Of a stretch of 64,000 nucleotides of DNA, positions 32,791 through 45,041 are shown piece after piece. Each line of letters begins with the position of its first letter. Within the stretch, counting starts at the first letter, position 1. Origin of the DNA: Aegilops tauschii subsp. strangulata (Eukaryota; Streptophyta; Magnoliopsida; Poales; Poaceae). A program made the position numbers and the translations under genes. The notes under the pieces were generated by a model. It did not search any database, was not told the origin of the DNA, and saw only the letters and a list, made by a program, of their open reading frames with translations. The stretch spans positions 507,602,544 through 507,666,543 of the forward strand of contig NC_053037.3 in NCBI RefSeq assembly GCF_002575655.3, in the 5' to 3' direction.

Positions 32791-34440
32791 TTGAGCGATA
32801 TAACTTTATTTAAAAATAACGCGCCAACGCATCAAGTCGAACTTTGTTTCGTGCACGCGTGGTACACGACCTCCGTAGGTAAACAACCGCTACACGCGTT
32901 CAAATTAGCACGTGGGCTGCCATTTCGTACAGAAATGAGCTCCACAGTGTACCCGCGCAGGTGTGGCTGGGCACGAAGCATGAGTACGTGCACGGTGCGC
33001 CTATTCTCTTCTTGTATACGTACACCACCTACGTGGGGTTGTGTGAGAGAGATACAAACGTAGAGAGATATAGTGTGTGGATTCGTGAGAGTTTTTGGGG
33101 GGGGTGGGGTCAATCAAAAAATGTAACATATGCAATGTGTGTGAAATAGAGTCCTGCATATATCATATATATAGAGGGGGCGATCCACGAGAAGAGAGTG
33201 GAGGTATCATCGGCTTGAGGTGTCCATAGAATCGAAGAGAGGGATGATGTGTGTGTGTGTGTGCGCGCGTGCGTGATCGATAAAGAGTGCCATCGAATTT
33301 GTGTGTGCCCACGTCAAAGATATAGAGTGGCTGGCCTACTGGAACCTGAGAGGGGACAGGTGCAGTTTGTCTCTGTGGCATGGATACCTACCTACAACGC
33401 TCGACTATCGGTGTGTGGTGGGGGGGAGGGAGGCCTAATTAACTATAGAGGTACAATGGCTGGTATATGTGTGGAGGAGGAGAGATGCCTACCTCATGTA
33501 TTAAGGGAGATTGATCTACCTCATGTATTAAGGGAGATCGATCGGCATCCATGCATATGTGTAGGAGAGGAATAAGGTTGGGAGAGAGACAGAGCTAGAG
33601 TGTTGGAGGGGGTGGTAGTGGAGTTGCTTCTAACAAATGGTGGGATAGGCTTGCTAGACAACCGGAGGGCACGCCTGCAATATCAATAAGAGAGGGGATG
33701 GCTGCCTGTCTGTGCACGTGCGTGTGAGAGACGGGTCAGGAGGCATGCACGAATGATGAGGGGGGCGATATGGATGTGGTAAGCAGACATAACTACATAG
33801 GAAGATCAATCGTCCTTTGTCAGAGAAAGGAGAGACATAACTTGTGAGGTACGTCGATCGATGGGGGGGATAGTTAAATTTGACCTAGGTATATGTTGGG
33901 AGATCGATCGGTATACATGCATGTGTGTGTTAGAAGCAAATGAGGCACGGGGAGAAGGATAGAGAGAGAGGGATGCATCTAGGAGGGGGTGCGAGAGTCA
34001 TACTATATCGAGGGGAGAGAAGTGTGCGAGTACGAGATCGATGAAAAGAGTGGTGGGAGTGAGGCACGGACGGTGATAAGAGAAGAGGGGAAGCTTGTGT
34101 TTTGTGCTAGGCACACCTGGCTAGAGAGGCATATCGATCGATGTGTGCCGTAAAGAAGGAGCTGGGGGGCCTACACACACCGTGGGTGAACGACCTAAAG
34201 TGAAAAGACGAATTTGCGCGATGGAGCTAGAGAATGCTGAGGGAGGGTTAGAGGGATGCGGGCATCTGCATGCACGAGAGAAAGTTAGCGCTAGCCAGCT
34301 ACAAAGATAAGAGGATTGTGTGCGTGTAAAAGACGAACAGAGATCATACTTCATTATAAAAAGCGAATTCAGATATTTGAAGAATTTATCATAGTGTTTT
34401 AAACCGACGCATGTGTGAATATATATAATGGTGATACACA
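32791..34440. other. No gene seen: GA/GT-rich low-complexity region
   Basis: Purine-rich sequence with many AGAGAG and ATCGATCG phrases. A (GT)n/(GC)n run lies at 33246-33272. A 28-base tandem repeat CTACCTCATGTATTAAGGGA... occurs at about 33488-33540. The phrase GAGATCGATCGG..CATGCATGTGTG recurs at 33532 and 33900. No coding character. Confidence 0.5.
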
Positions 34441-35340
34441 TGGTGTGGTTATGAACATGTTATACTACATATAATATATTTTATCTCTACTCTTATAAAA
34501 AACGGAGTTGTTGATGATGGTGCCATCCTGCAATATAGGCCGTCCAATTTATATCTGACGGATAGGAAGGAAACTATGGCAATTTTGAAAAAAGATACCC
34601 ACACCCCTCTCCATATTTGCAAATTAGGCCTCCCCTTGATCATGTTGATGTTCTGTGGAACGCATGGGCATCTTGCTAGTACTACGTATAACATATAGAA
34701 CATTGATCATAATTTGGGCTAATGTGTGGCTTTTGCAGCTGAGGTCTAAATACTTGTCATAATGTAGGGGGCAGGGTACTATACTATGTGTGATAAACAC
34801 GGTGTACACGTATGGAACATGGTTTAGATTATGAATATATAGTTAGTACATCAAATGTACTATTATTTGGAATCAACATCAAGTGTATTCAAAAAATAGA
34901 ATTCGAGTTCATGTAGTACACATAGTTCATATCTATCTCCATAGTAATCATGTGGTGTGTTATTAAGGTAATACACGAATGATGGTTGAAGTTGGAAACA
35001 ATCATGATTGTAGATTTGTTGTTGAAATAGAGAAATGAATTCAAATTCAGTTCGAATTGCAGTGGTAGTATAGACATTTGGAATGCACTAAAATGTTGGT
35101 ATGAGTAGGTTACATGCATTATACAGCAAACGAAAAAATTTAATTGGACATAACATGGATTCATACCACCGAATAACATTTAATTGCACTAAATTATTGG
35201 TATGAGTAGCTTTAAATAGCATTTTTATAGTAAAACGGGGCAAGACTCTCTCTTTGTGTGGTGTGAATAGTTTTATTTTTTTCGTTTTCTTTTTGGTTGA
35301 GGGAAGTGCGAATTGATTTGGTACTACGTACAAGTACAAT
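34441..35340. other. No gene seen: AT-rich spacer with internal repeat
   Basis: A phrase TGCACTAAA(A/T)T(G/A)TTGGTATGAGTAG occurs at about 35083 and 35188, suggesting a local duplication of about 105 bases. No terminal repeats or reading frames of note. Confidence 0.45.
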
Positions 35341-35559
35341 ATTACACATTAGGCTTGTCCCTAAAATTTAACCCGCGCCTTGTTATATCCTGAAAATTCA
35401 GATATCGTGCTCCCAAAACTGGCGCCTTCACAACCCGCGCCTTGCTATCCCGAAATTACAACGCGCGCGAAAACTCCCTCCAGCTGCCAAATCCCGACAC
35501 GCGAAATCCCCCTTCTAACCCTGAGCCGAAAGGGCCGCTAGTTCAAATCGGTGCGGGGT

Positions 35560-36454
35560 ACTTTTGTAACACACCCTACATTTTGGACAAGCGCGTCCCT
35601 ATGTCATGGTTCACCCCCTCCCATCGCCTCCTTTTTGCCATTCGAAATCCCAGGCCGCCATAACCTCTCCGCTCCAGCCGCGAAACCCCACCCTCCTCCG
35701 TCCGCCACCTCACCGCTGCCCAGCCGGAGCCTCTTCCCTGACGACGTCGTCCACCGCAACAGCTTGACGTCCCTCATCCACCTCCCCGGATGAGGATCCG
35801 TCGTCCATCTCGTCGTCCTGCCGGTTCAGCCGCCCCGTCCTCCACCTCCAAGGAGCTGCTCTAACGATCGCCTCGTCTATCGCGGCTGCTCCATCCCCAC
35901 AGCGCCGCCTTAACCTGCTCCACCAGAACTGCAGCATCCTCATCGACTCCTCGGACGAAGCCGAGGCCTACTCGGCACCACCAAAGAGGTTGTACACTCA
36001 TCGCATCGCACCTTCTCCTTAGCTCGACCTCCCGGCGCCGATGCTGCTCCATCCCGCACCCCCATGGAGCGGCTACCTTGAAGCCGGCACCGCGGGCGAC
36101 ATCTCCACGGCGGCTCTCCCCCAGTGCGAGGCCCCTTCGGCGGCAGCGTCCATACCAGCCGGATCTGCTGCTGCTGCTCCGGCTCTTGCTCGCGCTGCTG
36201 CTGCTCCGGCTCTCGCTCGATCGCTCGCTCGCCCAGCTGCTGCTGCTCCGGCTCTCGCTCGCTCGCGCTGCTGCTGCTGCTGCTCCCCCCTCGCTCGTGC
36301 TGCTGCTCTGCTCCGATTTAGCTACACTTCAGTCGACTGAATCAACTTTTGGGTCGGTCGATTTTCACGGGGTGGGGGGCTCGCCGGAGTTGAGGAAGAA
36401 CCACCCGCAGCGGGGACGGGGGCTCGCCGGAGAGGTACCCCACTATCTATCTTA
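35560..36454 (+). pseudogene. 5' part of the CACTA-2 En/Spm-type gene (upstream of the Angela insertion)
   Basis: GC-rich, coding-like sequence. One plus-strand frame reads LIDSSDEAEAYSAPPKRLYT to a stop near 36021. The frame from 36041 gives PAPPWSGYLEAGTAGD followed by Ala/Pro/Arg low complexity from GCT/CTG triplets (36160-36310). The GGGG(C)TCGCCGGAG phrase occurs twice near 36378 and 36418. The GC-rich sequence resumes at 45047 after the Angela element, so 36454 and 45047 were adjacent. Exon borders cannot be set by eye. Assignment to the same gene as 45870-48970 is inference from position. Confidence 0.4.
36160..36310 (+). repeat. GCT/CTG triplet tract with CGGCTCTCGCTCG repeats
   Basis: Short runs of (CTG)3-6 alternate with CTCCGGCTCTCGCTCG. 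All frames give homopolymeric Ala, Leu or Cys stretches, so length changes are tolerated without stops. Confidence 0.8.
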
Positions 36455-38201
36455 CGTTGGAAATATGCCCTAGAGGCAATGATAAAATGGTTATTATTGT
36501 ATTTCCTTGTTCATGATAATTGTCTATTGTTCATGCTATAATTGTATTAACTGGAAACCGTAATACATGTGTGAATACATAGACCACAACACGTCCCTAG
36601 TAAGCCTCTAGTTGACTAGCTCGTTGATCAATAGATGGTTATGGTTTCCTGACCATGGACATTGGATGTCATTGATAACGGGATCACATCATTAGGAGAA
36701 TGATTTGATGGACAAGACCCAATCCTAAGCATAGCACAAGATCGTGTAGTTCGTTTGCTAAGAGCTTTTCTAATGTCAAGTATCGTTTCCTTAGACCATG
36801 AGATTGTGCAACTCCCGGATACCGTAGGAATGCTTTGGGTGTACAAAACGTCACAACGTAACTGGGTGGCTATAAAGGTGCACTACAGGTATCTCCGAAA
36901 GTGTCTGTTGGGTTGGCACGAATCGAGACTGGGATTTGTCACTCCGTATGACGGAGAGGTATCTCTGGGCCCACTCGGTAATGTATCATCATAATGAGCT
37001 CAATGTGACTAAGTAGTTAGTCACGGGATCATGCATTACAGAACGAGTAAAGTGACTTGCCGGTAACGAGATTGAACGAGGTATTGGGATACCGATGATC
37101 GAATCTCGGGCAAGTAACATACCGATTGACAAAGGGAATTGCATACGGGATTGATTGAATCCTCGACATCATGGTTCATCCGATGAGATCATCGTGGAAC
37201 ATGTGGGAGCCAACATGGGTATCCAGATCCCGCTGTTGGTTATTGGCCGGAGAGATGTCTCGGTCATGTCTGCATGGTTCCCAAACCCGTAGGGTCTACA
37301 CTCTTAAGGTTCGGTGACGCGAGAGTTGTTATGAGAAATTATATGTGGTTACCGAAGGTTGTTCGGAGTCCCAGATAGGATCCCGGACGTCAGGAGGAAT
37401 TCCGGAATGGTCCGGCGGCGAAGATCGATATATTGGACGAAGGGTATTGGAGTCCGGAAGTGTTCCAGGGGTACCCGGCTATGGCCAGCATGACCGAAAG
37501 GTGTTTCGGGAGCCCCGGCAAGTGTTGGAGGGCCTCATGGGCCAAAGGGGAAGGGGCAAACCAGCCCACTAAGGGGTGGTGCGCCCCCCACACCCTTTCC
37601 CACGTTACTTGGGAAGGTGGGGCGTTCCACCTGGCTTGGGAGGCAAGCCTCCGCCTGCTTGGCTTGGGGGGCAAGTCTCCCTAGGATTTTCCCTAGGGAG
37701 ATCCAATCTGCTTGGCCGCCGCCCCTACGGGAAACCCTAGGGCGCCTCCCCCTCTCCCCTTGCCCCTATATATAGTGGAGGGGCGGGAGGGCAGCCGCAC
37801 CTCTTCCCTGGTGCAGCCCTCCCTCCTCATACATCTCCTCCTCCTCCGTAGTGCTTAGCGAAGCTCTGCCGGAGAACCACGAGCTCCATTGCCACCACGC
37901 CGTCGTGCTGCTGGAGTTCTCCCTCAACTTCTCCTCTCCCCTTGCTGGATCAAGAAGGAGGCGACGTCCCCGGGCTGTACGTGTGTTGGACGCGGAGGCG
38001 CCGTCCGTTCGGCGCTAGATCGGATCTTCCGCGATTTGAATCGCCGCGAGTACGACTCCATCAACCGCGTTCTTGTAATGCTTCCGCTTAGCGATCTTCA
38101 AGGGTATGAAGATGCACTCCCTCTCTCTCATTGCTAGCATCTCCTAGATTGACCTTGGTGACACGTAGAATTTTTTTGAATTATTGCTTCGTTCCCCAAC
38201 A
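36455..38201 (+). repeat. 5' LTR of the Angela-like element (1,747 bp)
   Basis: The first base is C where the other LTR has T, so the canonical TG is lost here. A TATATATAGTGGAGG box (about 37770) is a likely TATA region. Small frames inside (for example 37345-37684) are conserved in both LTRs but are LTR sequence, not genes. Confidence 0.95.
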
Positions 38202-41200
38202 GTGGTATCATGAGATAGGTCTATGCGTAGATTCTATGCACGAGTAGAACACAAAGTAGTTGTGGGCGATGATTTGTTCAATTTGCTTGCCGTTACTAGT
38301 CCTATCTTGATTCGGCGGCATTGTGGGATGAAGCGGCCCGGACCGACCTTACACGTACTCTTACGTGAGACAGGTTCCACCGACTGACATGCACTTGATG
38401 CATAAGGTGGCTAGCGGGTGTCTGTCTCTCCCACTTTAGTCGGATCGGATTCGATGAAGAGGGTCCTTATGAAGGGTAAATAGCAATTGGCATATCACCG
38501 TTGTGGCTTTTGCGTAGGTAAGAAACGTTCTTGCTAGAAACCCATAGCAGCCACGTAAAACATGCAACAACAATTAGAGGACGTCTAACTTGTTTTTGCA
38601 AGGTATGCTATGTGATGTGATATGGCCAAAAGGATGTGATGAATGATGTATGTGATGTATGAGATTGATCATGTTCTTGTAATAGGAATCACGACTTGCA
38701 TGTCGATGAGTATGACAACCGGTAGGAGCCATAGGAGTTGTCTTAATTTATTGTATGACCTGCGTGTCAATGAAAACGCCATGTAATTAATTTACTTTAT
38801 TGCTAACCGTTAGCCATAGTAGTAGAAGTAATAGTTGGCGAGACAACTTCATGAAGACACGATGATGGAGATCATGGTGTCATACCGGTGACGAAGGTGA
38901 TCATGCCGCGCCTCGAAGGTGGAGATCAAAAGGCACAACATGATATTGGCCATATCATGTCACTTTATGATTTGCATGTGATGTTTGTCATGTTTACATC
39001 TTATTTGCTTAGAATGACGGTAGCATAAATAAGATGATCCCTCACTAAAATTTCAAGAGATGTGTTCCCCCTAACTGTGCACCGTTGCGAAGGTTCATTG
39101 TTTCGAAGCACCACGTGATGATCGGGTGTGATAGATTCTAACGTTCGCATACAACGGGTGTAAGCCAGATTTAGACATGCGAAACACTTAGGTTGACTTG
39201 ACGAGCCTAGCATGTACAGACATGGCCTCGGTACACAAGAGACCGAAAGGTCGAACATGAGTCGTATAGTAGATACGATCAACATGGAGATGTTCAACGT
39301 TGATGACTTGTCCGTCTCACGTGATGATCGGACACGGTCTAGTCGATTCGGATCATGTATCACTTAGATGACTAGAGGGATGTCTATCTTAGTGGGAGTT
39401 CATTAAATAATCAGATGAACTTAATTTTCATGAACATAGTCAAAAGGTCTTTGCAAATTATGTCATAGCTTACGCTTTAGTTCTACTGTTTAAGATATGT
39501 TCCTAGAGAAAATTTAGTTGAAAGTTGACAGTAGCAATTATGCGGACTGGGTCCGTATACTGAGGATTGTCCTCATTGCTGCACAGAAGGCTTATGTCCT
39601 TAATGCACCGCTCGGTGTGCTGAACCTCGAGCGTCGTCTGTGGATGTTGCGAACATCTCACATACACGTTTTGATGACTACGTGATAGTTCAGTGCGTAA
39701 TGTTAAACGGTTTAGAATTGAGGCACCGAAGACATTTTGAAACGTTGCAGAACATATGAGATGTTCCAAGATCTGAAATTGGGATTTCAAGCCCGTGCCC
39801 ACATCAAGAGGTGTGAGACCTCCGACAAGTTTCTTAAGCCTGCAAACTAAGGGAGAAAAGCTCAATCTTTGAGCATGTGCTCAGATTGTCTGAGTACTAC
39901 AATCGCTTGAATCGAGTGGGAGTTAATCTTCCAGATGAGATAGTGATGGTTCTCCATAGTCACTGCCACCAAGCTATTAGAGCTTCGTGATGAACTATAA
40001 CATATCAGGGATAGACATGATGATCCTTGAGCAACTCGCGATGTTTGACACCGCGAAAGTAGAAATCAAGTAGGAGCATCAATTGTTGATGGTTAGTAAA
40101 ACCACTAGTTTCAAGAAGGGAAAGAAGGGATACTTCATGAAACGGCAAATCGGTTGCTGCTCTAGTGAAGAAACCCAAGGTTGAACCCAAACCCGAGACT
40201 AAGTGCTTCTGTAATGAAGGGAACGGTCACTGAAGCAGAACTACCCTAGATACTTGGTAGATGAGAAGGCAGGCAAGGTCGACAGAAGTATATTGGATAT
40301 ACGTTATATTAATGTGTACTTTACTAGTACTCCTAGTAGCACCAGGGTATTAGATACCGGTTCGGTTGCTAAGTGTTGGAAGCTCGAAATAAAAGGCTAC
40401 AGAATAAACGGAGACTAGCTAAAGGTAAGATGACGATATGTGTTGGAAGTGTTTCCAAGGTTGATGTGATCAAACATCGCACACTCCCTCTACCATCGAG
40501 ATTGGTGTAAACCTAAATAATCGTTATTTGGTGTTTGCGTTCAGCATAGACATGATTGGATTATGTTTATCGCAATACGGTAATTCATTTAAGGAGAATA
40601 ATGGTTACTCTGTTTATTTGAGTAATACCTTCAATGGTCTTGCACCTAAAATGAATGGTTCATTGAATCTCGATCATAGTGATACACATGTTCATGCCAA
40701 AAGATATAAAATAGTAATGATAGTACCACATACTTGTGGCATTGCCATTTGAGTCATATTGGTATAAAACACATGAAGAAGCTCCATGTTGATGGATCTT
40801 TGGACTCACTCGTTTTTGAAAAGATTGAGACATGCGAACCATGTCTATTGGTAGATATGCATGAAGAAACTCCATACAGATGGATCGTTTGGACTCACTT
40901 GATTTTGAACCACTTGAGACATGCAAATCATAACACATGGGCAAGATGACTGAAAGGCCTCGTTTTCAGTAAGATGGAACAAGAGAGCAACTTGTTCGAA
41001 GTAATACATTTGATGTGTGCAGTCCAATGAGTGCTGAGGCACGCAGTGGATATCGTTATGTTCTTACTTCACAGATGATTTGAGTAGATGCTAAGAATAT
41101 TTACTTGATGAAACACAAGTCTGAATTATTGAAAGGTTCAAGTAATTTCAGAGTGAAGTTGAAGATCGTCGTGACAAGAGGATAAAATGTCTATGATATG

Positions 41201-43291
41201 ATCATAGAGATATCCGAGTTACGAGTTTGGCACACAATTAAGACATTGTGGAAATTGTTTCACAACTAATACCGCCTGGAACACCATAGTGTGATGGTGT
41301 GTTCGAACATCATAACTGCACCCTATTGGATATGGTGCATACCATGATGTGTCTTATCGAATTACCACTGTCGTTTATGGGTTAGGCATTAGAGACAACC
41401 GCATTCACTTTAAATAGGGCACCACGCAATTCCGTTGAGACGACACCGTATGAACTATGGTTTAGAGAAACCTAAGCTGTCGTTTCTTAAAAGTTTGGGG
41501 CTACGACGCTTATGTGAAAAAGTTTCAGGCTGATAAGCTCGAACCCAAAGCGGATAAATGCATCTTCATAGAATACTCAAAACAGTTGTGTATACCTCCT
41601 ATTTCAGATCCGGAAGCAAAGTGATTGTTTCTAGAAACAGGTCCTTTCTCGAGGAAAAGTTTCTCTCGAAAGAATTGAGTGGGAGGATATTGGAGACTTG
41701 ATGAGGTTATTGAACCATCACTTCAACTAGTGTGTAGCAGGGCACAGGAAGTTGTTCCTGTGGCACATACACCAATTGAAGTGGAAGCTTATGATAGTGA
41801 TCATGAAACTTCGGATCAAGTCACTACAAAACCTCGTAGGTCGACAAGGATGTGTACTACTTCAGAGTGGTACGTAATCATGTCTTGGAAGTCATGTTGC
41901 TAGACAACAATGAACCTACGAGCTATGGAGAAGCGATGGTGAGCCCGGATTCCGACGAATGGCTCGAGGCCATAAAATCCGAGAGAGGATCCATGTATAA
42001 AAACAAAGTATAGACTTTGGAAGAACTAATTGATGGTCGTAAGGTTGTTGGGTGCAGATGGATTTTAAAAGGAAGACGGACAATGATGGTAAGTGTCACC
42101 ATTAAGAAAGCTCGACTTGTCGTTAAGATGTTTTCCGACAAGTTCAAGGAGTTGACTGCGATGAGACTTTCTCACTCGTAGCGATGCTAAGAGTCTGTTG
42201 GAATTATATTAGCAGTTACTGCATTATTTATGAAATCTTGCAGATAGGATGTCAAAACATTGTTTTCTCGATGATTTTCTTGAGGAAAGGTTGTATGTGA
42301 TACAACCAGGAGGTTTTGTCAATCCTGAAAGATGCTAACAAGTATGCAAAGCTCCAACAATCCTTCTAAGGACTGGAGTAAGCATCTCGGAGTTGGAATG
42401 TACGCTTTGATGACATGATCAAAGATTTTGGGTTTATACAAAGGTTATGAGAAACATGTATTTCCAAAGAAGTGAGTGGGAGCACTATAGAATTTCTGAT
42501 GAGTATATGTTGTTGACATATTGTTGATCAGAAATGATGTAGAATTTCTGGAAAGCATATAGGGTTATTTGAAAAGTGTTTTTCAATGGAAAACCTGGAT
42601 TAAGCTACTTGAACATTGAGCATCAAGATCTATAAGGATAGATAAAAACGCTTAATAGTACTTTCAAATGAATACATACCGTGACAAGATTTTGAAGGAG
42701 TTCAAAATAGATCAGCAAAGAAGGAGTTCTTGGTGTGTTACAAGGTGTGAGTATTGAGTAAGACTCAAGACCTGACCACGGCAGAAGAGAGAGAAAGGAC
42801 GAAGGTCATCCCCTATGCTTTAGACATAGACTCTACAGTATGCTATGCTGTGTACCGCACCTGAAGTGTGCCTTGCCATGAGTTAGTCAAAGGGTACAAT
42901 AGTGATCCAGGAATGGATCACATGACAGCGGTCGAACTTATCCTTAGTAACTAGTGGACTAAGGAATTTTCTCGATTATGGAGGTGGTAAAAGAGTTCGT
43001 CGTAAAGGGTTGCGTCGATGCAAACTTTGACGCTAATCCGGATGACTCTGAGTAGTAAACCGGATTCGTATAGTAGAGCAGTTATTTGGAATAGCTCCAA
43101 CTAGCGCGTGGTAGCTGCATCTACAAGATGACATAGAGATTTGTAAAGCACACACGGATCTGAAAGGTTCAGACCCGTTGACTAATAACCTCTATCACAA
43201 GCGAGATATGAACAAACCCCATGGGTGTTGGATTCATTACAATCACATAGTGATGTGAACTAGATTATTGACTCTACTGCAAGTGGGAGAC
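38202..43291 (+). pseudogene. Degenerate Copia gag-pol of the Angela-like element
   Basis: Domains follow the Copia order but every one is broken. Gag phrases NYADWVRILRIVLIAAQKAY lie near 39536. A protease remnant VLDTGSVAKCW lies near 40347. GAG-pre-integrase LWHCHLSHIGIKHMKKLHVDG and CEPCLL fall at about 40730-40850, and integrase-like YRYVLTSQMI at about 41050. Reverse transcriptase entry SDEWLEAIKSERGSM and CRWILKGRR fall at about 41950-42080, and a late KEFVVKGCVDANFDANPDDS RNase H phrase near 42985. Stops and indels between them leave no frame over about 80 codons. The element could only have moved with proteins supplied in trans. Confidence 0.85.
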
Positions 43292-45041
43292 TGTTGGAAA
43301 TATGCCCTAGAGGCAATGATAAAATGGTTATTATTGTATTTCCTTGTTCATGATAATTGTCTATTGTTCATGCTATAATTGTATTAACTGGAAACCGTAA
43401 TACATGTGTGAATACATAGACCACAACACGTCCCTAGTAAGCCTCTAGTTGACTAGCTCATTGATCAATAGATGGTTATGGTTTCCTGACCATGGACATT
43501 GGATGTCATTGATGACGGGATCACATCATTAGGAGAATGATGTGATGGACAAGACCCAATCCTAAGCACAGCACAAGATCGTGTAGTTCGTTTGCTAAGA
43601 GCTTTTCTAATGTCAAGTATCGTTTCCTTAGACCATGAGATTGTGCAACTCCCGGATACCGTAGGAATGCTTTGGGTGTACAAAACGTCACAACGTAACT
43701 GGGTGGCTATAAAGGTGCACTACAGGTATCTCCGAAAGTGTCTGTTGGGTTGGCACGAATCGAGACTGGGATTTGTCACTCCGTATGACGGAGAGGTATC
43801 TCTGGGCCCACTCGGTAATGTATCATCATAATGAGCTCAATGTGACTAAGTAGTTAGTCACGGGATCATGCATTACAGAACGAGTAAAGTGACTTGCCGG
43901 TAACGAGATTGAACGAGGTATTGGGATACCGATGATCGAATCTCGGGCAAGTAACATACCGATTGACAAAGGGAATTGCATACGGGATTGATTGAATCCT
44001 CGACATCGTGGTTCATCCGATGAGATCATCGTGGAACATGTGGGAGCCAACATGGGTATCCAGATCCCGCTGTTGGTTATTGGCCGGAGAGATGTCTCGG
44101 TCATGTCTGCATGGTTCCCAAACCCGTAGGGTCTACACTCTTAAGGTTCGGTGACGCGAGAGTTGTTATGAGAAATTATATGTGGTTACCGAAGGTTGTT
44201 CGGAGTCCCAGATAGGATCCCGGACGTCAGGAGGAATTCCGGAATGGTCCGGCGGCGAAGATCGATATATTGGACGAAGGGTATTGGAGTCCGGAAGTGT
44301 TCCAGGGGTACCCGGCTATGGCCAGCATGACCGAAAGGTGTTTCGGGAGCCCCGGCAAGTGTTGGAGGGCCTCATGGGCCAAAGGGGAAGGGGCAAACCA
44401 GCCCACTAAGGGGTGGTGCGCCCCCCACACCCTTTCCCACGTTACTTGGGAAGGTGGGGCGTTCCACCTGGCTTGGGAGGCAAGCCTCCGCCTGCTTGGC
44501 TTGGGGGGCAAGTCTCCCTAGGATTTTCCCTAGGGAGATCCAATCTGCTTGGCCGCCGCCCCTACGGGAAACCCTAGGGCGCCTCCCCCTCTCCCCTTGC
44601 CCCTATATATACTGGAGGGGTGGGAGGGCAGCTGCACCTCTTCCCTGGCGCAGCCCTCCCTCCTCATACACCTCCTCCTGCTCCTCCGTAGTGCTTAGCG
44701 AAGCTCTGCCGGAGAACCACGAGCTCCATTGCCACCACGCCGTCGTGCTGCTGGAGTTCTCCCTCAACTTCTCCTCTCCCCTTGCTGGATCAAGAAGGAG
44801 GAGACGTCCCCGGGCTGTACGTGTGTTGAACGCGGAGGCGCCGTCCGTTCGGCGCTAGATCGGATCTTCCGCGATTTGAATCGCCGCGAGTACGACTCCA
44901 TCAACCGCGTTCTTGTAACGCTTCCGCTTAGCGATCTTCAAGGGTATGAAGATGCACTCCCTCTCTCTCGTTGCTAGCATCTCCTAGATTGACCTTGGTG
45001 AGACGTAGAAATTTTTTGAATTATTGCTACGTTCCCCAACA
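43292..45041 (+). repeat. 3' LTR of the Angela-like element (1,750 bp)
   Basis: Near identical to the 5' LTR. Most differences are C/T or G/A changes, consistent with methylated DNA. One 3-base insertion (CTG) lies near 44680. Confidence 0.95.

Larger units (their letters stand above)
36455..45041 (+). mobile_element. Angela/WIS/BARE-like Copia LTR retrotransposon, full length, 8,587 bp
   Basis: LTRs at 36455-38201 and 43292-45041 start (T/C)GTTGGAAATATGCCCTAGA and end TTCCCCAACA. The target duplication TCTTA is perfect (36450-36454 and 45042-45046). The sequence after the left LTR, TGGTATCATGAGA, is an altered initiator-Met primer site; GCAAGTGGGAGAC precedes the right LTR. The LTRs differ at only about 18 positions plus a 3-base indel by eye (about 1%), yet gag-pol is destroyed by many stops and frameshifts. 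It splits the GC-rich gene start of CACTA-2. It is the youngest large insertion in the window by LTR identity. Confidence 0.96.

Noticed and set aside
33246..33272. GT/GC microsatellite as a regulatory Z-DNA element
   Set aside because: Short simple repeat with no nearby gene; nothing supports a regulatory role.
37345..37684. Small open frames (75-94 codons), identical at 44182-44521
   Set aside because: They lie in both LTRs of the Angela-like element and are conserved because the LTRs are nearly identical.
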